Shown here in pieces: positions 7,754 to 14,552 of a stretch of 17,866 bases of DNA. Numbering within the stretch: the stretch's first letter is position 1; every line of letters starts with the position of its first letter. The position numbers and the translations under genes were made by a program. The notes beneath the pieces are model-generated. The model was not told where the DNA came from. It worked only from the letters and a program-made list of their open reading frames with translations, and ran no database searches. Origin of the DNA: an uncultured Eubacteriales bacterium (GTDB taxonomy: Bacteria; Bacillota; Clostridia; Oscillospirales; Acutalibacteraceae); contig CAQKRU010000018.1 of NCBI GenBank assembly GCA_948823415.1, forward strand, positions 1-17,866. Direction: 5' to 3'.

Positions 7754-7781
7754 TTGACTAAACTAAAATTTATGCTAAAAT
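7754..7781 (+). promoter_or_regulatory. Promoter of the FHA-SEDS gene
   Basis: TTGACT (7754-7759), a 16-base spacer and TAAAAT (7776-7781), with TGC just before the -10 (extended form). It points at the FHA-SEDS/PBP operon and is divergent from the M16 promoter. The GC-rich bases 7717-7752 between the two show no clear element. Confidence 0.6.
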
Positions 7782-7844
7782 ATTGTCAAAAAAGAAAATT
7801 AAAATTTGAATTCAACCAAAAACACAGCAAAAGCGAGGCTTATC

Positions 7845-9509
7845 ATGAGTACAAACATTATCCCCGCAGCTGCGGTCGCGATTAAGGCTGCTTTGGCGCT
7901 TTTAAGTCTTATTATATTCGCCTCTTGTTTTTTGTCGATGCGCAACCAGACCCGCGGCAAGGGCGCTTTGGTTATTTTGCAAAACCCCAAGACTCGGCAG
8001 GAGTACCCGGTTTTGTTTTGGGAGAACAGCATTGGGCGCAGCAGGAGCTGCGATATTTTTGTTGACGACAACACGGTTTCTCGAGATCACGCGGTGCTTT
8101 TTCGGCGTAAAAAGGGCTGGTTCGTTTCGGACACGCACTCCAAGTCCGGCGTTTTTCTTAATGGCGAAAAAATCAAGGGCAAGGCCAAAATAGGCATCGG
8201 TGACACCATATCTATCGGCAACACTAAGCTCGTTCTGCGCAAAAGTTCTGACTCGCGCGAGATTTCGTCTAACTCCGAGCCCGCACTTGTTAGTCCTCGG
8301 CCCATAAAGTCCGCCAGAAAGCTATTTTTAGTCACACTGTTTTTCGCTCTGATTTTAACCCAAACCGTCATAGAATCCCAGTCTGTCAACCTTTTGGCGA
8401 TGGCTCCGATTTTGGCTTTTATTGCTCTTTCGTGGGTATTTTTTGCCGTTTCGATATTCATCATAAAGCGCCGCACCTTCGAGCTCGAGACCTTAGCCAT
8501 ATTTCTCTCTGGTGTGGGGCTGACGTTGATAAGCCTTGCAAAGCCCGAGGAGGCCTATCTGCAGCTTGCGACGACCTGCGTTGGCATGGTTCTGTTCTGC
8601 TTGATAATTTGGTTCATCAAGAACCCCGACCTTGCCAGCAAAATGCGGTTTCTGATTGCAATTTTGGCTATTGCGCTTTTTGTTTTTAACCTGGTTTTTG
8701 CGAGGGAGATAAACGGCGCGCGCAACTGGGTTCGGATCGCTTCCTTCTCCTTTCAGCCCTCGGAGTTTATAAAGATCGCGTTTATTTTTGTTGGCTCCTC
8801 GACTCTGGACGAGCTGCAGACAACCAAGAATCTGACGGGATTCATCGCCTTTTCGGCTATGTGCATCATTTTTCTTTTTCTTATGAAGGACTTCGGCACC
8901 GCCTGCGTGTTTTTCGTCGCTTTTTTGGTCATCTCCTTTATGCGCTCCGGGAGCTTTCGCACACTGATTTTGTCTTGTTCCACGGCGGTTCTGGCGCTGT
9001 TTTTGATTCTTACCTTCAAGCCCTACATAAAAGATCGCTTTGCCGTGTGGGGGCACGTTTGGGAGCACGTTAACGACATGGGATTTCAGCAGACTAGGGT
9101 TTTGACGTACAGCGCGAGCGGCGGGCTGCTTGGTGTGGGCGTTGGGAACGGGTACCTTAAAAATATTTTTTCGGCCACTGGAGACTTGATTTTCGGCATG
9201 GTCTGCGAAGAGCTGGGCTTGATCGTCGCTTTGAGCATCGCTTTGATTATTGCTGGGTTTTCGTTTTTGGCTCGCAGGCAGAGCAGCAAGAGCCGGTCTA
9301 CGTTTTACTCGATTGCCTCTTGTGCCGCCGCGACTATGCTGGTTTTTCAGGCCGCTTTACATATTTTTGGCACTACCGACATTTTGCCTCTAACCGGCGT
9401 CACTCTGCCCTTTGTTAGCCACGGAGGCTCCAGCATGATCTCTTCTTTCGCGCTTTTGGCGTTTATAAAATCCGCCGACGAGCGTACGTACGCGCTTAAA
9501 CGCAATTAA
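7845..9509 (+). CDS. FHA domain fused to SEDS peptidoglycan glycosyltransferase (FtsW/RodA/SpoVE family)
   Basis: 554 residues from the ATG at 7845, with GCGAGG 6 bases upstream; the TTG at 7806 in the same frame has no ribosome-binding site. Residues about 5-32 form one membrane segment. Residues about 40-132 are a canonical FHA phosphothreonine-binding domain (GRS 64-66, SRDH 79-82, NG 106-107). From about residue 155 a multi-spanning SEDS domain follows, with NGARNWVRIASFSFQPSEFIKI, MKDFGTA, GGLLGVGVGNGY, DLIFGMVCEELG and PLTGVTLPFVSHGGSS. SEDS proteins polymerise lipid II into glycan strands with a class B PBP partner, and a class B PBP gene follows 22 bases downstream. The N-terminal fusion is unusual against the normal 370-420 residue SEDS protein. 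It could serve division, elongation or sporulation; the sequence does not decide. Confidence 0.93.
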   Translation: MSTNIIPAAAVAIKAALALLSLIIFASCFLSMRNQTRGKGALVILQNPKTRQEYPVLFWENSIGRSRSCDIFVDDNTVSRDHAVLFRRKKGWFVSDTHSKSGVFLNGEKIKGKAKIGIGDTISIGNTKLVLRKSSDSREISSNSEPALVSPRPIKSARKLFLVTLFFALILTQTVIESQSVNLLAMAPILAFIALSWVFFAVSIFIIKRRTFELETLAIFLSGVGLTLISLAKPEEAYLQLATTCVGMVLFCLIIWFIKNPDLASKMRFLIAILAIALFVFNLVFAREINGARNWVRIASFSFQPSEFIKIAFIFVGSSTLDELQTTKNLTGFIAFSAMCIIFLFLMKDFGTACVFFVAFLVISFMRSGSFRTLILSCSTAVLALFLILTFKPYIKDRFAVWGHVWEHVNDMGFQQTRVLTYSASGGLLGVGVGNGYLKNIFSATGDLIFGMVCEELGLIVALSIALIIAGFSFLARRQSSKSRSTFYSIASCAAATMLVFQAALHIFGTTDILPLTGVTLPFVSHGGSSMISSFALLAFIKSADERTYALKRN

Positions 9510-9531
9510 CTCTCGATGTAGGTGATTGTTT

Positions 9532-10926
9532 ATGAAGAATACTCGGTCGCGCTCCGTTGTGCTGACATTGCTGAGCTTGGCTTTCCTCTGCGGAATCGGA
9601 CTCTTTGTGTATCGATTTGCTCGGTCGGCCAATTTGTGGGCGCTCAACCCGATTAACAAGCACTTTGCCGGAGTTAATCTGCTGGCTGGCGGCGATATTC
9701 TGGACCGGAACGGCGTTGTTTTGGCTCACAGCAAAGACGGCAAGCGGGTTTATCACAAAGATGAGGCCACTCGTAAGGCAGTTCTGCACACGGTGGGCGA
9801 CGACGCTGCCCATATTGCGACTTCTGTGCAGAATTTGTACCGCGACGAGCTCTGCGGGTATAGCATCGTCTTTGGCGCGGGCGCGCCGGACTTTTTTAAG
9901 CAAAGCAAAAACATCCGAGTGACTATAGATAGCGAACTTTGCAAGGCCGCTATGGCCGCTTTGGGCGACCGCAAGGGCGCCGTATGTGTTTATAATTACA
10001 AAACTGGCGAGATTCTCTGCATGGTGAGCACGCCGACCTTTGACCCTTACTGTCCCGACGTGGTTTTCGCCGACAAGACCGGCCAATACGAGGGCGCCTA
10101 CATTAACCGTGTTGTTAGCGCGTCCTATGCGCCGGGGTCCGTCTTTAAGCTCGTTACTAGCGCGGCCGGGCTGACTTTTTTAGACGGCATTGAGCACAAA
10201 ACCTACTCCTGCCGGCAGGTTGAGGCTGTGAGCGGCAAGAAAATCACTTGCATGGGCACTCATGGCGAAATTGGCCTGAAGGACGCTATGATGAGGTCTT
10301 GCAACATTTATTTTGCGAATTTGGCAATTGATTTGGGCAAATCTTACATGACGAAAACCGCGAATGCTATGGGCTTTAACCGCAGTTTCAGTTTTGATCG
10401 GGTCGAGACCAAAAAGAGCGTTTATGACGTTCACGACGCCGATAGTTGCAATCTGGGTTGGTCCGGCGTCGGTCAGCACACCGATTTGCTTAACCCCATG
10501 CACAGCGTCATCCTGATGGGCGCCATTGCGAACTCCGGCAATGCCGTTCTGCCGCACATTATTGGCGATATTTTTTATTCGGATGCTAATCGATTCGACA
10601 GCAGCTGGGTTTTTGAAAAGAGCACCGCTACGGAATCCCTATTGAGCGAGCCTGTTGCTAACAAGCTTAAAGAAATGATGCGCTACAACGTTACTGCGAA
10701 TTACGGCGACTCGATGTTTCCGGGCTTGAACGTTTGTGCAAAAACTGGAACGGCCGAAGTTGGCGATGGCAAAGAGCCTCACGGTTGGATGGTTGGCTTT
10801 GCTGCCGATGAAATTAGGCCTCTTGCATTTTCTGTTATTGTCGAGAACGCTGGATATGGCTCCAAAACTGCTGGGCCCATCGCTGCCCGCGTCATGAATC
10901 TTGCTGCTAAGCGGATTTTTAAATAA
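9532..10926 (+). CDS. Class B penicillin-binding protein (transpeptidase), PbpA/FtsI-like
   Basis: 464 residues. One N-terminal membrane anchor (about 8-28) is followed by a short N-terminal region beginning GGDILDRNGVVLAHS. The transpeptidase domain has all three active-site motifs: SVFK (203-206) within YAPGSVFKLV, SCN (256-258) and KTG (404-406) in CAKTGTAEVG. It cross-links peptidoglycan stem peptides outside the membrane. The compact size and the missing long dimerisation region resemble PbpA of actinobacteria, which is also paired with a RodA and FHA proteins. I chose the ATG at 9532 because AGGTGA lies 8 bases upstream; TTG at 9526 is in frame but poorly placed. Its partner is very probably the upstream FHA-SEDS protein on the same transcript. 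No terminator is seen after it. Confidence 0.93.
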   Translation: MKNTRSRSVVLTLLSLAFLCGIGLFVYRFARSANLWALNPINKHFAGVNLLAGGDILDRNGVVLAHSKDGKRVYHKDEATRKAVLHTVGDDAAHIATSVQNLYRDELCGYSIVFGAGAPDFFKQSKNIRVTIDSELCKAAMAALGDRKGAVCVYNYKTGEILCMVSTPTFDPYCPDVVFADKTGQYEGAYINRVVSASYAPGSVFKLVTSAAGLTFLDGIEHKTYSCRQVEAVSGKKITCMGTHGEIGLKDAMMRSCNIYFANLAIDLGKSYMTKTANAMGFNRSFSFDRVETKKSVYDVHDADSCNLGWSGVGQHTDLLNPMHSVILMGAIANSGNAVLPHIIGDIFYSDANRFDSSWVFEKSTATESLLSEPVANKLKEMMRYNVTANYGDSMFPGLNVCAKTGTAEVGDGKEPHGWMVGFAADEIRPLAFSVIVENAGYGSKTAGPIAARVMNLAAKRIFK

Positions 10927-10959
10927 AATTTCACCAACCGCACCTGCACCTCGGCGTGC

Positions 10960-10988
10960 TTGACATTTTGCGAGATTTCTGGTATAAT
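10960..10988 (+). promoter_or_regulatory. Consensus promoter of the ABC transporter operon
   Basis: TTGACA (10960-10965), a 17-base spacer and TATAAT (10983-10988), plus TGG just upstream of the -10. A perfect promoter of this kind ahead of a transporter suggests that control comes from a repressor; see the palindrome at 10992-11007. Confidence 0.88.
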
Positions 10989-10991
10989 TAA

Positions 10992-11007
10992 TTCACATTG
11001 ATGTGAA
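10992..11007 (+). promoter_or_regulatory. Palindrome at the transcription start, candidate operator
   Basis: TTCACAT, two central bases TG, then ATGTGAA: a perfect 7-bp inverted repeat beginning 4 bases after the -10 element, so it covers the expected transcription start. Its position fits a repressor-binding site. No regulator gene lies next to the operon, so the protein that would bind is unknown. Confidence 0.55.
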
Positions 11008-11025
11008 GGTTAGGAGGTTTTTTGT

Positions 11026-11937
11026 ATGGAAAATATTTTGCAGACTGTTGATATTACCAAAAAATTTGCAAAAAAAACGGCTGTATCGTCTGTGAATATG
11101 ACTATCAAAAAGGGCGACATATATGGCTTTATTGGCCGAAATGGCGCCGGCAAGACGACTCTTATTAAAATGTTGGTTGGCCTTTCGCGCCCCACTAGCG
11201 GCTCTATTGAGCTTTTTGGCAGCAAGCGGCTAGACAAGGCTCGCCATAAAATCGGCACTGTTATTGAGGCTCCGGCTTTTGTGCCCCATTTGAGTGCCCG
11301 GCAGAACATGATTATTCAGTGGAAACTGCTTGGCTCTAAGGATAAATCCATAATAGACGAGACTTTGAAGCTCGTTGGCCTTAGTGATGTCGGCAGAAAA
11401 AAGGTTAAGAAATTTTCACTCGGCATGAAACAGCGCCTTGGCATCGCGATGACTTTGATGGGTGATCCTGAATTTCTCATTTTGGACGAACCTACAAACG
11501 GCCTTGACCCCGAAGGAATCATCGAGGTTCGCAACATGCTTAAGCGGATTAATCAGGAAAAGGGCCTGACTATACTTATTTCTAGCCACATTTTGGGCGA
11601 GCTGTCTAAGCTGGCCACTCGGTACGGGATAATTAACGATGGCGTTCTTATCGATGAATTCACTGGAGATGAGCTCGCGACTCGTTGTCAGTCCAGCCTT
11701 ATTGTTAAGGTGAACGATGCTAACCGCGCAGCTGAAGTTTTGAAGAGCGAGCTAAACACCGATAAATTCGCTGTTGTTAACGAGAATACTTTGGAGGTTT
11801 ACGATTTTATCGATGCTCCGGGTGTTGTGACTAGCGCTTTGGCCAAAAATGACGTGGTTGTTGACTTGATTTCGAAGAAGTCCGTCGACTTGGAAGAATA
11901 TTTTATGAAGGTGATTGGAGGCGACAAAAATGCTTAA
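11026..11937 (+). CDS. ABC transporter ATP-binding protein, bacitracin/lantibiotic-resistance type
   Basis: 303 residues. Walker A is GRNGAGKT (37-44), the signature SLGMKQR (131-137), Walker B LILDEP (151-156), and the H-loop histidine is H188. At the Q-loop position there is glutamate in GTVIEAPAF (E81). This E-loop is a known mark of LanF and related peptide-immunity ATPases, and BcrA-like proteins share the surrounding pattern. The C-terminal 90 residues form the extra domain seen in such proteins. The ribosome-binding site is GGAGG before the ATG at 11026. It works with the membrane protein encoded next, whose start overlaps this stop by 8 bases. Substrate is not known; export or removal of a membrane-active peptide is the family-based guess. 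Confidence 0.93.
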   Translation: MENILQTVDITKKFAKKTAVSSVNMTIKKGDIYGFIGRNGAGKTTLIKMLVGLSRPTSGSIELFGSKRLDKARHKIGTVIEAPAFVPHLSARQNMIIQWKLLGSKDKSIIDETLKLVGLSDVGRKKVKKFSLGMKQRLGIAMTLMGDPEFLILDEPTNGLDPEGIIEVRNMLKRINQEKGLTILISSHILGELSKLATRYGIINDGVLIDEFTGDELATRCQSSLIVKVNDANRAAEVLKSELNTDKFAVVNENTLEVYDFIDAPGVVTSALAKNDVVVDLISKKSVDLEEYFMKVIGGDKNA

Positions 11938-12703
11938 TGTTTTAAAAATCGACTTTTATAAGGCTTTTCGCACAGTTTCTTTTTGGGTCATTTCTGTTCT
12001 TAACATCTTGTTTGTTGTGTTTTCGTCTTTTTTGATGTTTTCCATTTACGTTACCGCTCTAAATGAGCCCAGTGAGTTTTCTGACATCATTCTTCAAAAT
12101 GTGTTACCTTTTTTTAAGTTTATTCCTCAGTTTATCCCGCAGTGCACATTTTTGATCGGCATTTTTGCTGTTATGTTTGCTGTTTCTGAATTTAGCTATG
12201 GGACTATTAAAAACATCGCATCTAAGGGCTATCGGCGTGAGTTTATATATCTTTCCAAGTTCATAACCGCCTTGGTTGTGGCCATTGTAAACATATTGCT
12301 GTCGTTTGCGACTTCTTTTATCACCGCACAAATAATGATAAACAACCGACTTCCTGAATTTTTTAACATCGATAATTCATTTTGGGAAACCGTTGGGAAA
12401 AATTCGCTTCAGTTGCTTGCATACCTCTCCATTGCTATATTTTTAGCCATGTTCTTCCGCTCTTTGGGCTCTTCGCTTGCAATATTCCTGGCTTTTGTCT
12501 TCTTGGAGAGCAGCGCAGCTGCGTTAATAAACCAATTATTTAAGGATGTTCTTAAGCTCGAGTTTACCGTTGACCCATATACAATTTTTGGCGCTTTTGG
12601 AGACTCAGATCAACTTGTTCGAGGCGTAATCGTGCTGCTTGTTTATATCGCAGTTGCAACCGTAGTCGGGATCTACACATTCAAGCAGCGAGACATTAAC
12701 TAG
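11930..12703 (+). CDS. ABC-2 type transporter permease
   Basis: 257 residues from the ATG at 11930, preceded by GGAGG with 8 bases of spacing; an in-frame TTG at 11915 is less likely. It begins MLNVLKIDFYKAFRTVSFW and has about six hydrophobic segments, including a GTIKNIASKGYRREFIYLSKF loop typical of ABC-2 permeases of the lantibiotic-immunity (LanE/LanG, BcrB) kind. It overlaps the ATPase gene by 8 bases, so the two are translationally coupled and make up the transporter. One permease gene is present rather than the two of LanFEG, so it would act as a homodimer like BcrAB. Confidence 0.88.
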   Translation: MLNVLKIDFYKAFRTVSFWVISVLNILFVVFSSFLMFSIYVTALNEPSEFSDIILQNVLPFFKFIPQFIPQCTFLIGIFAVMFAVSEFSYGTIKNIASKGYRREFIYLSKFITALVVAIVNILLSFATSFITAQIMINNRLPEFFNIDNSFWETVGKNSLQLLAYLSIAIFLAMFFRSLGSSLAIFLAFVFLESSAAALINQLFKDVLKLEFTVDPYTIFGAFGDSDQLVRGVIVLLVYIAVATVVGIYTFKQRDIN

Positions 12704-12734
12704 CTTCCTTTCATAATAAATTTATATATAGCAA

Positions 12735-12780
12735 AAAGCTCTACAGGCCCGAAGTTAAGCCAATGTAGAGCTTTATTTTT
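12735..12780. terminator. Bidirectional intrinsic terminator
   Basis: AAAGCTCTACA (12735-12745) pairs with TGTAGAGCTTT (12764-12774) in an 11-bp perfect stem. The 18-base loop can form an extra GGC/GCC pairing. ATTTTTG follows on the plus strand, and on the minus strand the stem runs into GCTTTTTGC. It lies between the convergent permease and corA-like genes and can end both transcripts. Confidence 0.88.
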
Positions 12781-12802
12781 GTGCGCTAAATTTTTTATCA
12801 AA

Positions 12803-13735
12803 TCACAGCATATCTTTCTTCTTTAATATGTACGCAACGACCGCGACTATCGCACCGGTAAGGAGCACCGGGAACCACCAATACTGCCTTTGCGTAAACG
12901 GCAAATATTCAACGTTCATGCCGTAGATGCCAGAAATAATCGTTGGTATCGACGACAGCAAAGTTATCGACGCGAGCACTTTCATCACTATATTCAAGTT
13001 GTTCGAGATTATCGATGCGAAAACGTCCATCGTGCTGGCCAAAATGTTCATATGTATGTTCGACATCTCTATGGCCTGCTTGACTTCTATCAGCACGTCG
13101 TCCAAAAGGTCGCGATCTTCGTCAAACAGCTTTATCAGCCGGCCCCGCGCTATTTTCTCAAGCGTCGCCTCGTTTGCCTTTAACGACGACGAAAAATATA
13201 CCAGCGACTTCTCTATTTCCAAAAGCTGGATAAGCTCCTTATTCTTCATCGATTTTCTTAGCTCGTGCTCCGCGTGATCGCTGATTTTATCAATCTGTTT
13301 CAAGTATTGCAAGTACTTAATCGTCGCCCGCAAGATGATATGCAAGACGAACTGCGTTTTATACTGCGGATAGATGTTTCGCACCACACCCTCGGCAAAC
13401 TCGCCAATAATGACGTTCTCGCGCAGGCAGAGGGTAATAACGTTCGTGTCCGTGATGATTATGCCAAGCGGCGTGGTATGGTAGGTGATGCTTTTCTCGT
13501 TTTTCCGTGCCACAGGAATGTCCACAATAATAAGCGTATTGCCGTTTTCGCAGTCTATATGCGAGGACTCCTCTTCGTCCAAGGCCGACTTCAAAAAGTC
13601 CGGGTCAATGCCAAACTCGTCAATCAGCTTGTCCTTCTCGTCGTCGTCGGGCGCCGTGCAATTTATCCAGCACTCCGGCTCATAGTCCTTAACCTCCGTA
13701 AGCTTGCCCTTCACGTTCTTATAATAAGTCACCAT
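12803..13735 (-). CDS. corA: CorA-type divalent cation (magnesium) transporter
   Basis: 310 residues. The CorA signature GMN is at 272-274 within ISGIYGMNVEYLPF, between the two C-terminal membrane helices (about 253-271 and 285-304). The long acidic, helical N-terminal part is the cytoplasmic funnel. CorA forms a pentameric channel that takes up Mg2+ and sometimes Co2+ or Ni2+. The ATG at 13733-13735 is used; GTG follows directly. The best Shine-Dalgarno (AGGGGG) is 12 bases upstream and sits in the 3' arm of a hairpin (13749-13767), so translation may be controlled. It has its own promoter (13921-13949) and a long leader. Confidence 0.93.
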   Translation of the reverse strand: MVTYYKNVKGKLTEVKDYEPECWINCTAPDDDEKDKLIDEFGIDPDFLKSALDEEESSHIDCENGNTLIIVDIPVARKNEKSITYHTTPLGIIITDTNVITLCLRENVIIGEFAEGVVRNIYPQYKTQFVLHIILRATIKYLQYLKQIDKISDHAEHELRKSMKNKELIQLLEIEKSLVYFSSSLKANEATLEKIARGRLIKLFDEDRDLLDDVLIEVKQAIEMSNIHMNILASTMDVFASIISNNLNIVMKVLASITLLSSIPTIISGIYGMNVEYLPFTQRQYWWFPVLLTGAIVAVVAYILKKKDML

Positions 13736-13914
13736 GCGCTATCCAATCCCCCTAAAATTACTAGGGGAACATAAAACGCCCGGCAGAATCGATATGTTTC
13801 CCTAATAAAAGATATTTTTTCTCATCAAATCGCCCGCAAGGGTTAGGGTCACCAGGAACCATATCTCCACCACCTTCAAATTAAACGTAATTTCAACCGC
13901 CGCACAAACATATA
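13736..13914 (-). promoter_or_regulatory. Long 5' leader of corA with an SD-sequestering hairpin
   Basis: From the predicted transcription start near 13914 to the corA start codon there are about 180 bases. Near its end CCCCTA (13767-13762 on the minus strand) can pair with TAGGGG (13754-13749) over a 7-base loop. This hides the AGGGGG that best fits as the corA ribosome-binding site. The stop codon of a 33-codon ORF lies in the 5' arm. I compared the leader with the M-box magnesium riboswitch core from memory and did not find it. Confidence 0.5.
13761..13862 (-). CDS. Possible 33-residue leader peptide ahead of corA
   Basis: ORF starting at the ATG 13860-13862 with AAGGTGG about 7 bases upstream. 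The peptide begins MVPGDPNPCGRFDEKKYLLL and ends with FMFP and TAG. It is not hydrophobic enough for a membrane segment and I recognise no family. It fills most of the corA leader and ends inside the hairpin that covers the corA ribosome-binding site, an arrangement typical of translational attenuation. A chance ORF of this size is quite possible. Confidence 0.35.
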   Translation of the reverse strand: MVPGDPNPCGRFDEKKYLLLGKHIDSAGRFMFP

Positions 13915-13920
13915 TTTTAG

Positions 13921-13949
13921 ATTTTACCACAAAAATTTTAAAATTACAA
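13921..13949 (-). promoter_or_regulatory. Promoter of corA
   Basis: Minus strand TTGTAA (13949-13944), a 17-base spacer and TAAAAT (13926-13921), with TGG before the -10 (extended form). It is downstream of the terminator of the small-peptide gene, so corA is an independent unit. Confidence 0.6.
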
Positions 13950-13969
13950 GCGCGCCAATCTGCCAAAAG

Positions 13970-14014
13970 ACAAAATAAAACCCCAATCTCTTCGTTTTGT
14001 GCAAGAGTTTGGGG
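13970..14014 (-). terminator. Intrinsic terminator of the double-glycine peptide gene
   Basis: On the minus strand AAGTTTGGGG-type arm 14014-14003 pairs with 13992-13981 (CCCCAAACTCTT against AAGAGATTGGGG): 11 of 12 pairs, 10-base loop. It is followed directly by TTTTATTTTG. It lies about 67 bases after the stop codon of the 74-residue gene and separates it from corA. Confidence 0.8.
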
Positions 14015-14081
14015 CACTTTATATATTTTTTACTTTTAATCAATAACCTTCTAACCTTTCGATTCCTTCTTTGATCTTAAA

Positions 14082-14306
14082 TCAAACGTCGCAAAAAAAG
14101 CCGTTGTCAAACTTTAAATGCCAGCAATACTTACACTTAGACGGAGCCCCATCCCGGCGCCATTCTTCTTCTTTATAGTCCAAAATTTTAAAGCTACCCT
14201 CTGGTTTTACGCATCTTGTTTCGGAGTTAACGTCAACAGCCACCCCTCCCGCCACCGAGGACAAATCATTTAATTCTAGCCTTTCTCTTTTTAACTCTTC
14301 GCTCAT
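14082..14306 (-). CDS. Small Cys-containing peptide with double-glycine leader (bacteriocin/RiPP-precursor-like)
   Basis: 74 residues. It begins MSEELKRERLELNDLSSVAGG, a hydrophilic leader with conserved-type spacing (ELNDLSSVAGG) ending in Gly20-Gly21. This is the recognition pattern for C39-peptidase ABC exporters. The remaining 53 residues are charged and contain four cysteines: C32, C58, C61 and C72, the middle pair as KCKYC. A good ribosome-binding site (AGGAG, 9-base spacing) precedes the ATG. It has its own promoter (14524-14552) and terminator (13970-14014), so the gene is very probably real. No C39 exporter, modification enzyme or immunity protein is adjacent. I do not recognise the family of the core region. 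Options are a secreted peptide bacteriocin or signal, a RiPP precursor modified in trans, or a small zinc-binding protein with a chance GG. Confidence 0.7.
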   Translation of the reverse strand: MSEELKRERLELNDLSSVAGGVAVDVNSETRCVKPEGSFKILDYKEEEWRRDGAPSKCKYCWHLKFDNGFFCDV

Positions 14307-14517
14307 TTTGCAACACTCCTATTCAAAAAAATTAAACCTAATAATAAACTTTCCTTTTTAACGCGTTTTAAACAAAAAAGCACTCACAAAATCACCTTCT
14401 AAAGCAATTTTTATGAATACTTTTGGTATCAATATAAGATTTTTAAATGGGCGCTGAGCAGCGAACGTATAGGATTCCGTGCTATTTTTTTATTTAAAAT
14501 CAAAATTTATTGCGGTA
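14307..14517 (-). promoter_or_regulatory. Leader region of the small-peptide gene
   Basis: About 210 bases of AT-rich sequence between the predicted transcription start (near 14517) and the ATG at 14306. It contains one GC-rich island (14449-14482) and a short ORF with a Shine-Dalgarno-like sequence (14358-14387). No known riboswitch is recognised. Confidence 0.4.
14358..14387 (-). CDS. Possible nine-codon leader ORF (MSAFLFKTR)
   Basis: GTG at 14385-14387 is preceded by AGAAGGTGAT, one of the clearest ribosome-binding sequences in the intergenic region. It runs for nine codons to TAA, 51 bases ahead of the double-glycine peptide gene. The spacing from AGGTGA to GTG is short (4 bases). It may be a leader peptide or chance. 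Confidence 0.25.
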   Translation of the reverse strand: MSAFLFKTR

Positions 14518-14523
14518 TCTTTG

Positions 14524-14552
14524 ATTATATTACATTGTTTTTGTTTCGTCAA
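14524..14552 (-). promoter_or_regulatory. Promoter of the small-peptide gene
   Basis: Minus strand TTGACG (14552-14547), a 17-base spacer and TATAAT (14529-14524). It lies just past the end of pdaA and points at the double-glycine peptide gene. Confidence 0.75.

Noticed and set aside
8493..9068. Long minus-strand ORF of 191 codons opposite the FHA-SEDS gene
   Set aside because: Highly basic, low-complexity translation opposite a clearly conserved gene; a shadow of its codon use.
13736..13914. M-box magnesium riboswitch ahead of corA
   Set aside because: The conserved M-box core sequences as I remember them are absent; a covariance-model search would settle it.
13802..14017. Minus-strand ORF of 71 codons between corA and the small-peptide gene
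   Set aside because: Its start lies at the edge of the terminator hairpin, it runs across the corA promoter and has no ribosome-binding site; its composition is not protein-like in the first half.
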